A stretch of DNA of 18,869 bases from Phycisphaerae bacterium SM23_33 (GTDB lineage: Bacteria; Planctomycetota; Phycisphaerae; SM23-33). Each line of letters begins with the position of its first letter. Position 1 is the first letter of the stretch. Positions 1 to 6,661 of this stretch are shown here, one piece after another. The DNA is taken from NCBI GenBank assembly GCA_001303665.1, contig LJUF01000013.1, positions 1 to 18,869 on the forward strand, read 5' to 3'. The notes beneath the pieces were generated by a model. The model had not been told where the DNA came from. It saw only the letters and a list, made by a program, of their open reading frames with translations, and ran no database searches. The position numbers and the translations under genes are program-made.

Positions 1-2
1 GG

Positions 3-788
3 CGGGCCGGCATCGCCGGGCTGGGCATCATGTTCGGCGCCGCGGCGCTGACATACGCCGTTTGCGGCTTTTACGGGATGCTTGACGACCGCTCGCCGCA
101 CGTCATGTATGTGTGGCTGTTCCTGCTCATCGGCGCGGTGTGCACGGGCGTGCTGGCGGCCGCCAGCATAACCTCTGAGAAGGAATCGCGCTGCTGGCCG
201 CTGCTGTTGGGCACGACCATGAGTGACGGGCAGATCCTGTTGGGCAAGGCCGCCGGCGTGGTGGGACGCAGCCTTCCGGTGTGGCTGCTGCTTCTGGGGC
301 ACGTCGTTGTGTTCGCGATCTTGCGTTACATCCACCCGGTCACCATCGTCCACGTGGGCATGCTGGCGGTGTACGTCATCGTTTTCCTGACCGGGCTGGG
401 CCTGTATTTCAGCGCGTGTTTCCGGCGGAGCACCGCGGCCGTGACGGCCACTATCGGTGTGGCGGGGGTGATCTGGGCCGTCATGCCCTTGTTGCTGCTG
501 GTTGTCCTGGCCGTCGCGCCCCTGCGCCAGGACCTGGGAAGAAGGTCGCTGGCCATCAATCCGCTGGTCCAGGCGACGGTCCTGATTGAGGGTTCCACCG
601 GCGCGGGCAAGGCTTGGCTGGCGGTGGATGAGTTGGAGTACGAGTGGCCCTGGCCGCAGGGGCCCAGCGACGCCGGCAGCACCACGCGGTGGATGCTGGG
701 CAGCATGGCTTTCTATATCCTGCTCGGCCTGCTGCTGGCATGGCGGGCCAAGAAGAGGTTCCGGCGGAACATCTTCCAGCCCCGATGA
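3..788 (+). CDS. ABC-2 type transporter permease, 5' end cut off by window
   Basis: This is the 3' part of a multi-pass inner-membrane protein. The frame is open from base 3 and gives at least 261 residues, so the true start lies before the window. Several hydrophobic segments are visible. A segment reading SITSEKESRCWPLLLGTTMS, followed by an ILLGK stretch and an RSLPVW helix, is typical of ABC-2 permeases of the NatB/YhaP/GldF type, where a cytoplasmic loop precedes the second pair of helices. Such permeases pair with an ABC ATPase to export or move a substrate; the ATPase is presumably upstream and cannot be seen. The protein ends with one last helix and a basic tail (KKRFRRN). The substrate cannot be inferred. 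The next gene is about 180 bases downstream, so it is probably the last gene of its operon. Confidence 0.8.
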   Translation, partial: RAGIAGLGIMFGAAALTYAVCGFYGMLDDRSPHVMYVWLFLLIGAVCTGVLAAASITSEKESRCWPLLLGTTMSDGQILLGKAAGVVGRSLPVWLLLLGHVVVFAILRYIHPVTIVHVGMLAVYVIVFLTGLGLYFSACFRRSTAAVTATIGVAGVIWAVMPLLLLVVLAVAPLRQDLGRRSLAINPLVQATVLIEGSTGAGKAWLAVDELEYEWPWPQGPSDAGSTTRWMLGSMAFYILLGLLLAWRAKKRFRRNIFQPR

Positions 789-968
789 CCGCGAGGCCCC
801 GGCATCGCGCCGCGGAACAGGCCTGGGCGTCCCGGCAGACGGTGCCGAAACAGCCGCGCGCGGAAGGGCCGGGTGGGGCCCGCCTGCCTCCGCCGGGGGT
901 GAGCGCTTTGGCAAGTGCCTTTTCATCTCCAGGGCCTTGGGGTATCTTTCAGCGTCTATGAGACAGCC
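789..968 (+). other. Gene-free stretch before nadC
   Basis: These 180 bases separate the permease from nadC. Frames that are open here have no ribosome binding site and look like read-through of GC-rich DNA. The only element I can support is a possible promoter near the right end, listed separately. No terminator with a T-run is visible after the permease gene. Confidence 0.5.
920..948 (+). promoter_or_regulatory. Possible sigma-70-like promoter for nadC
   Basis: TTTTCA at 920-925 (4/6 to the -35 consensus) and TATCTT at 943-948 (4/6 to the -10 consensus) are separated by exactly 17 bases. Transcription would begin around 955, giving a very short leader to a GTG start at 969. The match is weak and the assignment rests only on pattern and position. 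Confidence 0.3.
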
Positions 969-1865
969 GTGAAGATTCAACCGAACATTCGAGAGCGTGA
1001 AAACCTCTGGCAGATCCTGGAGCTGGCCCGGCGCGAGGACCTCGGCAGCGGGGACGTTACCAGTTCGATCCTGCCGGCCAATCTGCACGCCCGCGCCCGG
1101 TTCGTTGCCCGGCAGCCGATGGTCTTCTGCGGCGGGTCGATGCTGGAGGCCGTCGCCGTTCGCTACGATGGCGGGATTCGCACCAAGCTGCTGGTGGAGG
1201 AGGGCATGCGGGGCGCGCCGGGGGCGGCGCTGGCAGAATGGGACGGCCCGGCCCGCGGTATCCTGGCGGCGGAGCGGGTCGCGCTGAACTTCCTCCAGCG
1301 GCTTTCGGGGGTGGCCACTACCACGCGCGAATACGTGGACGCGGTCAAGGGGACTACGGCGAAGATCTACGACACGCGCAAGACCACGCCGGGCTGGCGG
1401 GAGCTGGAGAAGTACGCGGTCCGCGTCGGCGGCGGGCTGAACCATCGCAAGGGCCTGTACGACGCGGTGCTGGTCAAGGACAACCACCTGGCCATCATGG
1501 CCACGGCCGAGGGCAGAGACCCGCTCACCGCCACTGCCCGCGAGTTGGACCGCATCCGCCCGTACCTGCCGGCGGGGGCCTTCGTCGAGCTGGAGGTGGA
1601 CACGCTGGAGCAGTTCACCCACGCCCTGACCCTCGGCGTGGACATCATCCTGCTGGACAACATGACGGCGGGGCAGGTGGCCGAAGCGGTGCGGATGCGC
1701 GACCAGGCCGGGGCCAAAGGAAGGATCGAGGTGGAGGCTTCCGGTGGGATTACGCTGGCCAACGTCCGCGCCGTGGCCGAAGCCGGCGTGGAACGCATCG
1801 CCGTCGGGGCGTTGACCCACTCGGCCGGAGCGGTGGACATCTCCCTGGACATCGAGGTTGACTGA
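969..1865 (+). CDS. nadC: Nicotinate-nucleotide pyrophosphorylase (carboxylating)
   Basis: Quinolinate phosphoribosyltransferase converts quinolinate and PRPP to nicotinate mononucleotide, CO2 and pyrophosphate in de novo NAD synthesis in the cytoplasm. The protein is 298 residues from the GTG at 969, close to the usual 270-300. The N-terminal half carries REDLGSGDVTS. The barrel carries DTRKTTPGWR (about 135-144) followed by an RVGGG loop and HRKGLYD (about 159-165), which supply the basic residues that bind quinolinate and phosphate. ELEVD (about 207-211), LLDN (about 228-231) and EASGGI complete the family signature. A longer in-frame start at 915 exists, but it would add residues unlike the family and has no ribosome binding site. 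nadA and nadB are not in the window. All key motifs are intact, so the call is secure; only the start is uncertain. Confidence 0.95.
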   Translation: MKIQPNIRERENLWQILELARREDLGSGDVTSSILPANLHARARFVARQPMVFCGGSMLEAVAVRYDGGIRTKLLVEEGMRGAPGAALAEWDGPARGILAAERVALNFLQRLSGVATTTREYVDAVKGTTAKIYDTRKTTPGWRELEKYAVRVGGGLNHRKGLYDAVLVKDNHLAIMATAEGRDPLTATARELDRIRPYLPAGAFVELEVDTLEQFTHALTLGVDIILLDNMTAGQVAEAVRMRDQAGAKGRIEVEASGGITLANVRAVAEAGVERIAVGALTHSAGAVDISLDIEVD

Positions 1866-2125
1866 GTCCCTGCACCTGACCCGCCGCCGGACGAGGCAAA
1901 TGGTAACGACGGCCGGTCGGTCTGACATCGCTGAGAGGGTGATCCCACGAAGGGCATCCGCAGACACGCCCCCGAGGATCGGCCGGGGCGGTTGACGCAG
2001 GCGGTGTCCGGCCGGTTCGAGGCGGTTTTGGGCCGGCCTGGTATGGGACCGTATGGTCACGAGGTGGGTCCGAGCGCGGCGGGGCAGAGATAGCGTCGGC
2101 GCGTGCTTGCGGAGGGCTTGGCCGG
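1866..2125 (+). other. Intergenic region nadC-birA
   Basis: These 260 bases contain no supported gene. Open frames here lack a start with a ribosome binding site. No T-tailed hairpin was found. A GGAGGG at 2111-2116 is the ribosome binding site of the following gene. Confidence 0.5.
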
Positions 2126-3121
2126 TTGGATTTGTCCGACCGCATCCTGGAGTTGCTGTACGACCGCCCCGCAGGCTTTTTCGGTCTGGACGACTTGGCC
2201 GCGGCGGCGGGGACGGACAGCGGCGTGGTCGAGGGGGCCCTGGAGCGGCTGGCCGCCCGCGGGCATCGCTTTGAGCGCACCCCGGTGCAGGGCGTCCGCC
2301 TGCTCCGCCCGACGCTGCTGGACGCCCACCTCGTCGAGCGGGACCTGCCGGTGGAACAGATCGGCCGGCACGTGATCTGCTTCGGCGAGGTGGACTCCAC
2401 CAACGACGTGGCCTTCGACTCGGCCCGGCAGGCCGGCGGCCGGGCCCTGGTGGTGACCGCCGAGTTCCAGCGGGCCGGGCGCGGGCGGGGCGGCAGGAAG
2501 TGGCTCAGCCCGCCGGGCGGCGGGGTGCTGGCCAGCGTCCTGCTGCACGAGGCGGCGGCGAGGCTGCCGGGCGAAGCGCTGACCATCGCGGCCGGCCTGG
2601 CCGTGGCCGAAGGCGTCGAGGCCGGCACGGGCGTCCACGCTGGGCTGGAGTGGCCAAACGACGTCGTCATCGACGGCGCCAAGGTGGCGGGGGTGATCGT
2701 GGAGGTCCGCTCCGCTGAAGTCGCGGCCGGCCGGGCCGGGCGGGTCGTGGTGGGTCTTGGCATCAACGTCAACGCCGCGCCGCCGGCCGAGCAGGTCGCC
2801 CGGGCGGTGACCTGCCTGAGCGAATCGGCCGGGCGGACCCTGGAACGCATCGAAATCCTCCGCGCGGTGCTCCTGCGGCTGGACGAGTGGGTGGCGGGGC
2901 TTCTGGCCGCAAAGGCCGAGGACCTCCACCGGCGCTGGTGCGCCCGCTGCCAAATGATCAACCGCCGCGTGACGGTCACCTCCGGCCGGGAAAGTTTTAC
3001 CGGCCGGGTGCTTGACGTCAGCCCCTTCGATGGTCTCATCCTTTTGACCGATGACGGCCGGCGGGTGCATCTGCCGGCGGCCACCAGTACCGTGACGCGT
3101 CAACCGGAGGGCGCCCTCTGA
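2126..3121 (+). CDS. birA: Biotin--[acetyl-CoA-carboxylase] ligase with N-terminal HTH (BirA type)
   Basis: Biotin-protein ligase activates biotin with ATP to biotinyl-AMP and transfers it to the lysine of biotin carboxyl carrier domains. The start is TTG at 2126, chosen because GGAGGG lies nine bases upstream; it gives 331 residues, near the 320 of E. coli BirA. Residues 1-60 look like a winged-helix HTH, so the protein may also act as a biotin-responsive repressor. The catalytic domain shows EVDSTND (88-94) and AGRGRGGRKW (117-126), which differs from the E. coli motif by a single residue. WPNDV (176-180) is followed by AKVAGVIVE, whose K186 corresponds to the catalytic lysine. The usual lysine before WPND is a glutamate (E175). 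A C-terminal SH3-like domain (about 285-325) is present. No operator or partner carboxylase gene is visible nearby. Confidence 0.93.
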   Translation: MDLSDRILELLYDRPAGFFGLDDLAAAAGTDSGVVEGALERLAARGHRFERTPVQGVRLLRPTLLDAHLVERDLPVEQIGRHVICFGEVDSTNDVAFDSARQAGGRALVVTAEFQRAGRGRGGRKWLSPPGGGVLASVLLHEAAARLPGEALTIAAGLAVAEGVEAGTGVHAGLEWPNDVVIDGAKVAGVIVEVRSAEVAAGRAGRVVVGLGINVNAAPPAEQVARAVTCLSESAGRTLERIEILRAVLLRLDEWVAGLLAAKAEDLHRRWCARCQMINRRVTVTSGRESFTGRVLDVSPFDGLILLTDDGRRVHLPAATSTVTRQPEGAL

Positions 3122-3169
3122 ATCGCCGGCCGTACAGAGCCTCCGGTCCTTTGCCCGATCGCGTACGAG

Positions 3170-5407
3170 ATGCCTGAGTTTTCCGCAATCTCCGGAGCGG
3201 CCGCCGCCGGCCGCGGGTGGCAGCCCCGGGCTGAAGCCTTCTACCGCCGGGTCCTGCTGGCGGCGGGGACCGCGCTGACGGTCTGGAGCGCCGGCCTGTG
3301 GGTGATCGTCGGCGGGGCCTTCGGCTGCTGCTGGGCCGGGATGGTCGAGGCCGCCGCTTGCCAGCTTGCCGCGGTGGCCCTGGCCCTGGGGCTGTCCAAT
3401 GGCGTGCTGAAGCTGGTGTTGCTGCTGTCGAGGCGAGCCCGGGCGGGCGAGGCGCCGGCATGGCAGGTGCTGCTGGCGGACAGGGGAAAAGCTTCGTCGG
3501 CTCGCCGGGCGAAGCAGCTGCGCCGGCTGCTGGCGGTCGCAGTGGCAGCGTGCGCGGCGGGGGGGCTGCTCAGCACCGTCGGCGCGCAGCTTGCCCCGTT
3601 CGCGCTGCGCCGGCTTGCCGGAATGTTCCTGTACCCGCCGTGGATGTGGTCGGCAGCCCGCCTGGGACTGCAGGTGCTCGTGTTCCTGCCGATGGCGGCG
3701 GCCATCGCGGGCCTGGGGCTGCTCGGTCCGCTGTTGCGGCGGTACGGGGCCAGTGACCCCTACCGATATCTTACGACGGACCTGACGTGGTCGTCGTCGG
3801 CGGGGCTGGCCGCGGCCGCCGGGCTGTGGTGGGCGGGGGCGGATCTCCAGGGCATCGCCTTTGTGTGTGCGGCAGCGCTGGTGGGGCTGTCGGCGGCCAC
3901 GGCCTTCAAGAAGCAGCTTGCCGCGAAGGCGGTCCGCCTGGCCGGGCCCGATACGGCGGGCGGGCGGTGGAAAAGGCAGCGATGGCTCAATCTGGGGGCC
4001 TCCGCGCTGCTGGCGTGGATCTTGGCCATGCAGTGCCGTGCCCTCCGCGACGGGGCCAGGTGCGATTGGGCGGCGACGTGGATTTGGGTGGCGGCAACGG
4101 CCGGGGTTGCGGCGGCGGTTACCGGCCGGCTGAACCGGCGTGTTCGCCCGGCCTCGGCGGCGGAGGGCCGGGCGGCGGCGGCGGGCCCGGTGGTCGTGGC
4201 CGCGACGCAGCTTGGGCTGCTGGGCTTTGCCGCGACGCGGCCGTGGGGGTGGTGGATCTGGATTGGCCTGGCGGCGGCGGCTCAGGTTCCCTTTGCGGCC
4301 CTGGCCGCCACCCTGCTGGCGCGGCGGCGGAGGCTGTCCGGCCAGGCCGGCTGTCCCGGGCGGTTCTGGCTGGCCGACGGGGCGCTGGGCGCGGCCGCGG
4401 GCGCTGCGGGGGCCACCTTCATGTTGGCCTGGCCCAAAGGACTGCTGGTTGCCGCCGTGGCCATGATGGTCGGCTTGACGGTGGTGTTCCTTGCCGGGAC
4501 CGGGGCGATGGCGCGAGTCGCCACGCGGCCGCGCGGGCCCGGCCCTCTGGGGCGCCAGCTCCGTTGGGCAGCGGCCGGTGCGGCCGCGATCCTGGCGGTG
4601 GCGTCGATGTGGGTGGGGCTGAGGCAGGCGTGGCAAGCGGGCCCGCGCCGGCACGTCTTCGTCGGGGCGTCGTTGACGGCGTATCAGACCGACGCGGGGG
4701 CCGTGGCGGCGCTGCCGGTCCAAGAGGCCCGTCAGGGCAGCGTCCTGCTGACCGAGCTGGCCCGGCAGCTGATCCAGTCGCGCGAGGGAAGCTGGTGGGT
4801 CATCTCCGCCCGGGAGCCGGGGCTGCTGACCGGCCTGGGGGAGGGCGTTCGGGCGAGCAGGTACTTTCCCGGGGAGGCCTTCAGGTATCTGCTGGCCTGG
4901 GGGCGCGCCGGCCGGCCGAAGTCCTTTGCTCGCTACCTGAACATCCACATCCACGACCTGGACGGGGTGTATCTGGACGGCCTCTCGGTGGACCACCCCG
5001 ATGCTTGGTGCCTGTACAACGTGGAGGCGCTTCTGGGCGCCCGCAGCCGGATTGCACCAGGGGGCCTGATGATTCTGCGAGTGGCCGGCAGCGAAGGCCG
5101 GCTGGCCGACCTCCTGCGCGTGGTCAAGACGTTCGACTGGGTGGTCGCCGGCGGCACCGCCGCGGTGGTGCTGGAAGGGGGCAGGGCGGAGGTGCTGCTG
5201 GCGGCCCGCTGGAGAGGGCACAACCCCTCGGCGGGGCTGGAGGCGCTCCGGCCCGGAGGGGAGGGCGTGGAGGTCATTTCCGTGAAAGACCTTCTGGCCA
5301 TCGAGCCGGATCTGCGGCCGATGACAGTCCTGGCTCCGGGACGACGCACGCCGGCGGAGGTGGACATATCCGCACTGGCGTACTGGCTGCGGCTTCGGGG
5401 GAAGTAG
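3170..5407 (+). CDS. Polytopic membrane protein with C-terminal spermidine-synthase-like domain
   Basis: This is a 745-residue protein whose first about 490 residues hold roughly a dozen very Ala/Leu/Gly-rich hydrophobic segments. The remaining about 250 residues are soluble. In the soluble part, LDGVYLD (about residue 597) is followed some 30 residues later by IAPGGLMILRV. This arrangement resembles the D-x-LD and L-x-PGG strands of spermidine-synthase-type Rossmann domains, which occur fused to membrane domains in many bacteria. I do not see the full SAM-binding glycine motif or the catalytic aspartate pattern, so enzyme activity is doubtful. ATG at 3170 is the first reasonable start, 48 bases after birA, without a strong ribosome binding site. 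It may be co-transcribed with birA. The function is unknown; the fold assignment is an inference from short motifs. Confidence 0.75.
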   Translation: MPEFSAISGAAAAGRGWQPRAEAFYRRVLLAAGTALTVWSAGLWVIVGGAFGCCWAGMVEAAACQLAAVALALGLSNGVLKLVLLLSRRARAGEAPAWQVLLADRGKASSARRAKQLRRLLAVAVAACAAGGLLSTVGAQLAPFALRRLAGMFLYPPWMWSAARLGLQVLVFLPMAAAIAGLGLLGPLLRRYGASDPYRYLTTDLTWSSSAGLAAAAGLWWAGADLQGIAFVCAAALVGLSAATAFKKQLAAKAVRLAGPDTAGGRWKRQRWLNLGASALLAWILAMQCRALRDGARCDWAATWIWVAATAGVAAAVTGRLNRRVRPASAAEGRAAAAGPVVVAATQLGLLGFAATRPWGWWIWIGLAAAAQVPFAALAATLLARRRRLSGQAGCPGRFWLADGALGAAAGAAGATFMLAWPKGLLVAAVAMMVGLTVVFLAGTGAMARVATRPRGPGPLGRQLRWAAAGAAAILAVASMWVGLRQAWQAGPRRHVFVGASLTAYQTDAGAVAALPVQEARQGSVLLTELARQLIQSREGSWWVISAREPGLLTGLGEGVRASRYFPGEAFRYLLAWGRAGRPKSFARYLNIHIHDLDGVYLDGLSVDHPDAWCLYNVEALLGARSRIAPGGLMILRVAGSEGRLADLLRVVKTFDWVVAGGTAAVVLEGGRAEVLLAARWRGHNPSAGLEALRPGGEGVEVISVKDLLAIEPDLRPMTVLAPGRRTPAEVDISALAYWLRLRGK

Positions 5408-5456
5408 ATTTTTCATCTCCAGCTTGGCCGGGTAAGTAACCGTATTCTAGGCTGCT

Positions 5457-5462
5457 TATGAT
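5457..5462 (+). promoter_or_regulatory. Candidate -10 element ahead of the riboswitch
   Basis: TATGAT matches the -10 consensus at five of six bases and would place transcription start near 5469, some 25 bases before the aptamer. No good -35 box sits 16-18 bases upstream (the bases there read AAGTAA-like), so the assignment is weak and rests on position relative to the aptamer. Confidence 0.3.
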
Positions 5463-5490
5463 GCGAGCCCGGCCGGCCGGCGGGGCTCGC
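5463..5490 (+). other. 8-bp inverted repeat immediately upstream of aptamer
   Basis: GCGAGCCC at 5463-5470 is perfectly complementary to GGGCTCGC at 5483-5490 with a 12-base GC-rich loop. No T-run follows, so it is not a standard intrinsic terminator. It may insulate the aptamer from the upstream gene or form the 5' end of the leader. Confidence 0.45.
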
Positions 5491-5493
5491 ACA

Positions 5494-5664
5494 CTGTCCC
5501 CGAAAGGGCAAACCGCCGGTAGAGGCTCCAGGGGCAAGGACGGCCCGCGGGCCTCGAACGCGAGATGTCGCGTTGGACGGCCCCCGTGAGGGCTCCGGCG
5601 GGACGCAAAGCCCCCGGGTTCCGGGGCGATAGGCCCCGGGATGGCCGGGCTGCCGAAGGGACGG
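5494..5664 (+). promoter_or_regulatory. Cyclic-di-GMP-I (GEMM-I) riboswitch aptamer
   Basis: Two conserved core strings of the GEMM-I family occur in order: AAAGGGCAAACC (5503-5514) and GGGACGCAAAGCC (5600-5612), followed by ATGGCCGGGCTGCCGA (5641-5656). The closing helix P1 pairs 5494-5500 with 5658-5664 (seven pairs, one G-U). The first arm closes with CCGCCGG (5513-5519) against CCGGCGG (5595-5601). The second arm pairs CCCGG (5613-5617) with CCGGG (5645-5649) and CCGGGGC (5621-5627) with GCCCCGG (5633-5639). Residues matching the known ligand contacts G20, A47 and C92 of the Vc2 aptamer are G5508, A5608 and C5653. The G at the G20 position predicts c-di-GMP rather than 3',3'-cGAMP binding. 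The first arm is unusually long (about 89 bases instead of about 16). It precedes a pilin operon, a common target of c-di-GMP control. It was recognised by eye; a covariance search would confirm it. Confidence 0.9.
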
Positions 5665-5750
5665 GGCCTCGTGGACCGCCGGGCGGTTTGCTCGGCCTGG
5701 CGGCTGCCCCCCTCGCGAGATCGGACCCCTCGCGGCCTTCCCGCAAGCCC

Positions 5751-5770
5751 TGCTGAATCGTTCGCATTTT
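5751..5770 (+). terminator. Weak T-tailed hairpin downstream of aptamer
   Basis: TGC and GAA (5751-5757, with one bulged T) pair with TTC and GCA (5761-5766) around a TCG loop, followed by TTTT (5767-5770). It could be the terminator of the riboswitch expression platform, but the stem is short and lies about 87 bases beyond the aptamer. Confidence 0.25.
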
Positions 5771-5819
5771 AGTTAAGGCGGCCCGGTTTGGTGTCGATAC
5801 GCCAGTCTGCCACAGCAAA

Positions 5820-5869
5820 GTACGGCCGGGGCGACTGCGCCGGCCCGAAGGATGATTCCGATGGGGTAC
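5820..5869 (+). other. Structured leader element, three-way-junction-like
   Basis: GTAC (5820-5823) can pair with GTAC (5866-5869). Inside, GGCCGG (5824-5829) pairs with CCGGCC (5840-5845), and a small GGA/TCC hairpin follows at about 5850-5859. There is no T-run after it. It is seen directly in the sequence; its role is unknown. Confidence 0.4.
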
Positions 5870-6074
5870 ACGGGAATTTCTGATCGCTGCATGAAGGGAG
5901 GTGAAGCGACGCAAACACGTTCTATTCCACCGACAACCAGCGGTTCAGGTTGCAGCGGTTTGGATCGGCCGAGGCAGGCGACGCCGCATGGGCGCTTTCC
6001 CAGGCCGAGATGAGCAAAGAGATATTGTGAAGGAACTGGTCTTTGGGACCCTTAGGTAAGCCACAGGCAGGTTT

Positions 6075-6080
6075 GGAGGT
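6075..6080 (+). promoter_or_regulatory. Strong ribosome binding site of the first pilin gene
   Basis: GGAGGT ends seven bases before the ATG at 6088. It selects this start over an earlier in-frame ATG at 6043, which would put about 15 extra residues in front of a standard six-residue prepilin leader. Confidence 0.85.
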
Positions 6081-6087
6081 AGAATCG

Positions 6088-6552
6088 ATGAACCACAGCA
6101 AAGGTTTCACACTGGTCGAGATTCTGATTGTGGTGATCATCCTTGGCATTTTGGCGGCGATCGTGATTCCGCAGTTCACGGAGGCATCGAATGATGCCCG
6201 TGAGTCCGCGCTGGTCTCGGACTTGCAGACGATGCGCAGCCAACTGGAGCTGTACAAGGTGCAGCACCTGGAGAAGTACCCGCACCTTGACGAGAACGGA
6301 GCCGTGGACACGGCCAACTTCGTGAACCGGATCATCGGGCGCACTCTGCTGAACGGTGCGCTCGACGCCAACGGCCCGTTCGGCCCGTATATGCAGAAGT
6401 TCCCCACCAATCCGTTCGCCAGCACGAACCAGGATGGGGTGAACTTCGGCGTCGCCGATCCGGCGCCGGGTGACGGCACCAGCGGCTGGTACTGGAACAC
6501 CAGCCTGGGCAAGTTCTCAGCCAACGATAGCACCACACACGCCCCTCTGTAA
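6088..6552 (+). CDS. Major pilin / GspG-like pseudopilin (first copy)
   Basis: This is a 154-residue type IV pilin-like subunit. The start at 6088 follows GGAGGT and yields a short leader, MNHSKG, cut before Phe7 by prepilin peptidase. The mature protein begins FTLVEILIVV with the conserved Glu at +5, then a hydrophobic helix ending IVIPQF. A second amphipathic part contains YKVQHLEKYP, and the C-terminal half contains GPYMQKFPTNP. This layout is that of GspG-type major pseudopilins, whose subunits polymerise in the inner membrane into a pilus or pseudopilus. Codon use is less GC-biased at third positions than in the neighbours, as is often seen for abundant proteins. It is the first gene after the c-di-GMP riboswitch and is followed by very strong hairpins, which suggests it is expressed above the downstream genes. 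Confidence 0.9.
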   Translation: MNHSKGFTLVEILIVVIILGILAAIVIPQFTEASNDARESALVSDLQTMRSQLELYKVQHLEKYPHLDENGAVDTANFVNRIIGRTLLNGALDANGPFGPYMQKFPTNPFASTNQDGVNFGVADPAPGDGTSGWYWNTSLGKFSANDSTTHAPL

Positions 6553-6566
6553 CGAGCTGCTTGGGA

Positions 6567-6604
6567 GCCCCAAACGCGGCGGGGAAGCCCGCCGCGTTTG
6601 GGGC
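6567..6604 (+). terminator. 17-bp perfect hairpin after first pilin gene
   Basis: Bases 6567-6583 are a perfect inverted repeat of 6588-6604, with a four-base GAAG loop. The hairpin starts 15 bases after the pilin stop codon. No T-run follows directly, so it is either a Rho-independent terminator lacking a U-tract or an RNA-stabilising/processing hairpin protecting the pilin message. Confidence 0.75.
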
Positions 6605-6661
6605 CGACCCGTTACCCCAGCGGCTCACCGACGAGGACTTCATGCGGGCTGCAAGATGACG

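Larger units (their letters stand above)
5408..6087 (+). other. Long gene-free leader before the pilin cluster
   Basis: This 680-base region carries no convincing gene. In order it contains a -10-like TATGAT (5457-5462), an 8-bp hairpin (5463-5490), the cyclic-di-GMP aptamer (5494-5664), a small GC hairpin (5674-5688), a weak T-tailed hairpin (5751-5770), a compact three-way-junction-like element (5820-5869), an isolated Shine-Dalgarno-like GGGAGGTGA (5896-5904) and finally the pilin ribosome binding site. The last 330 bases are visibly less GC-rich than the flanking genes. The whole segment is best read as an upstream promoter plus a long structured 5' untranslated region. Confidence 0.7.

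Noticed and set aside
921..932. 12-base string TTTCATCTCCAG repeated at 5411-5422
   Set aside because: A shared 12-mer is expected by chance in a window of this size, and the flanks are not conserved; the spacing to -10-like boxes also differs.
1920..1960. CTGAGAGGGTGATCCC resembling a TPP riboswitch piece
   Set aside because: The second conserved half of the thiamine aptamer is absent and the neighbours (nadC, birA) are not thiamine genes.
2057..5416. Open frame of 1119 codons on the - strand
   Set aside because: It lies antisense to birA and the membrane protein, is rich in Arg, Pro, Gln and Gly with no domain, and is the expected by-product of high third-position GC.
3787..5439. Gly/Arg-rich 550-codon frame on the + strand
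   Set aside because: It overlaps the membrane-protein gene in another frame and has shadow-type composition.
5903..5912. Possible second c-di-GMP aptamer core (GCGACGCAAA)
   Set aside because: It lacks the AAAGCC continuation, the GGGCAAACC partner and any closing helix.
5901..6059. 52-codon frame from GTG in the pilin leader
   Set aside because: Third codon positions are mixed, unlike the surrounding genes, and the purine-rich ribosome site abuts the start with no spacing.
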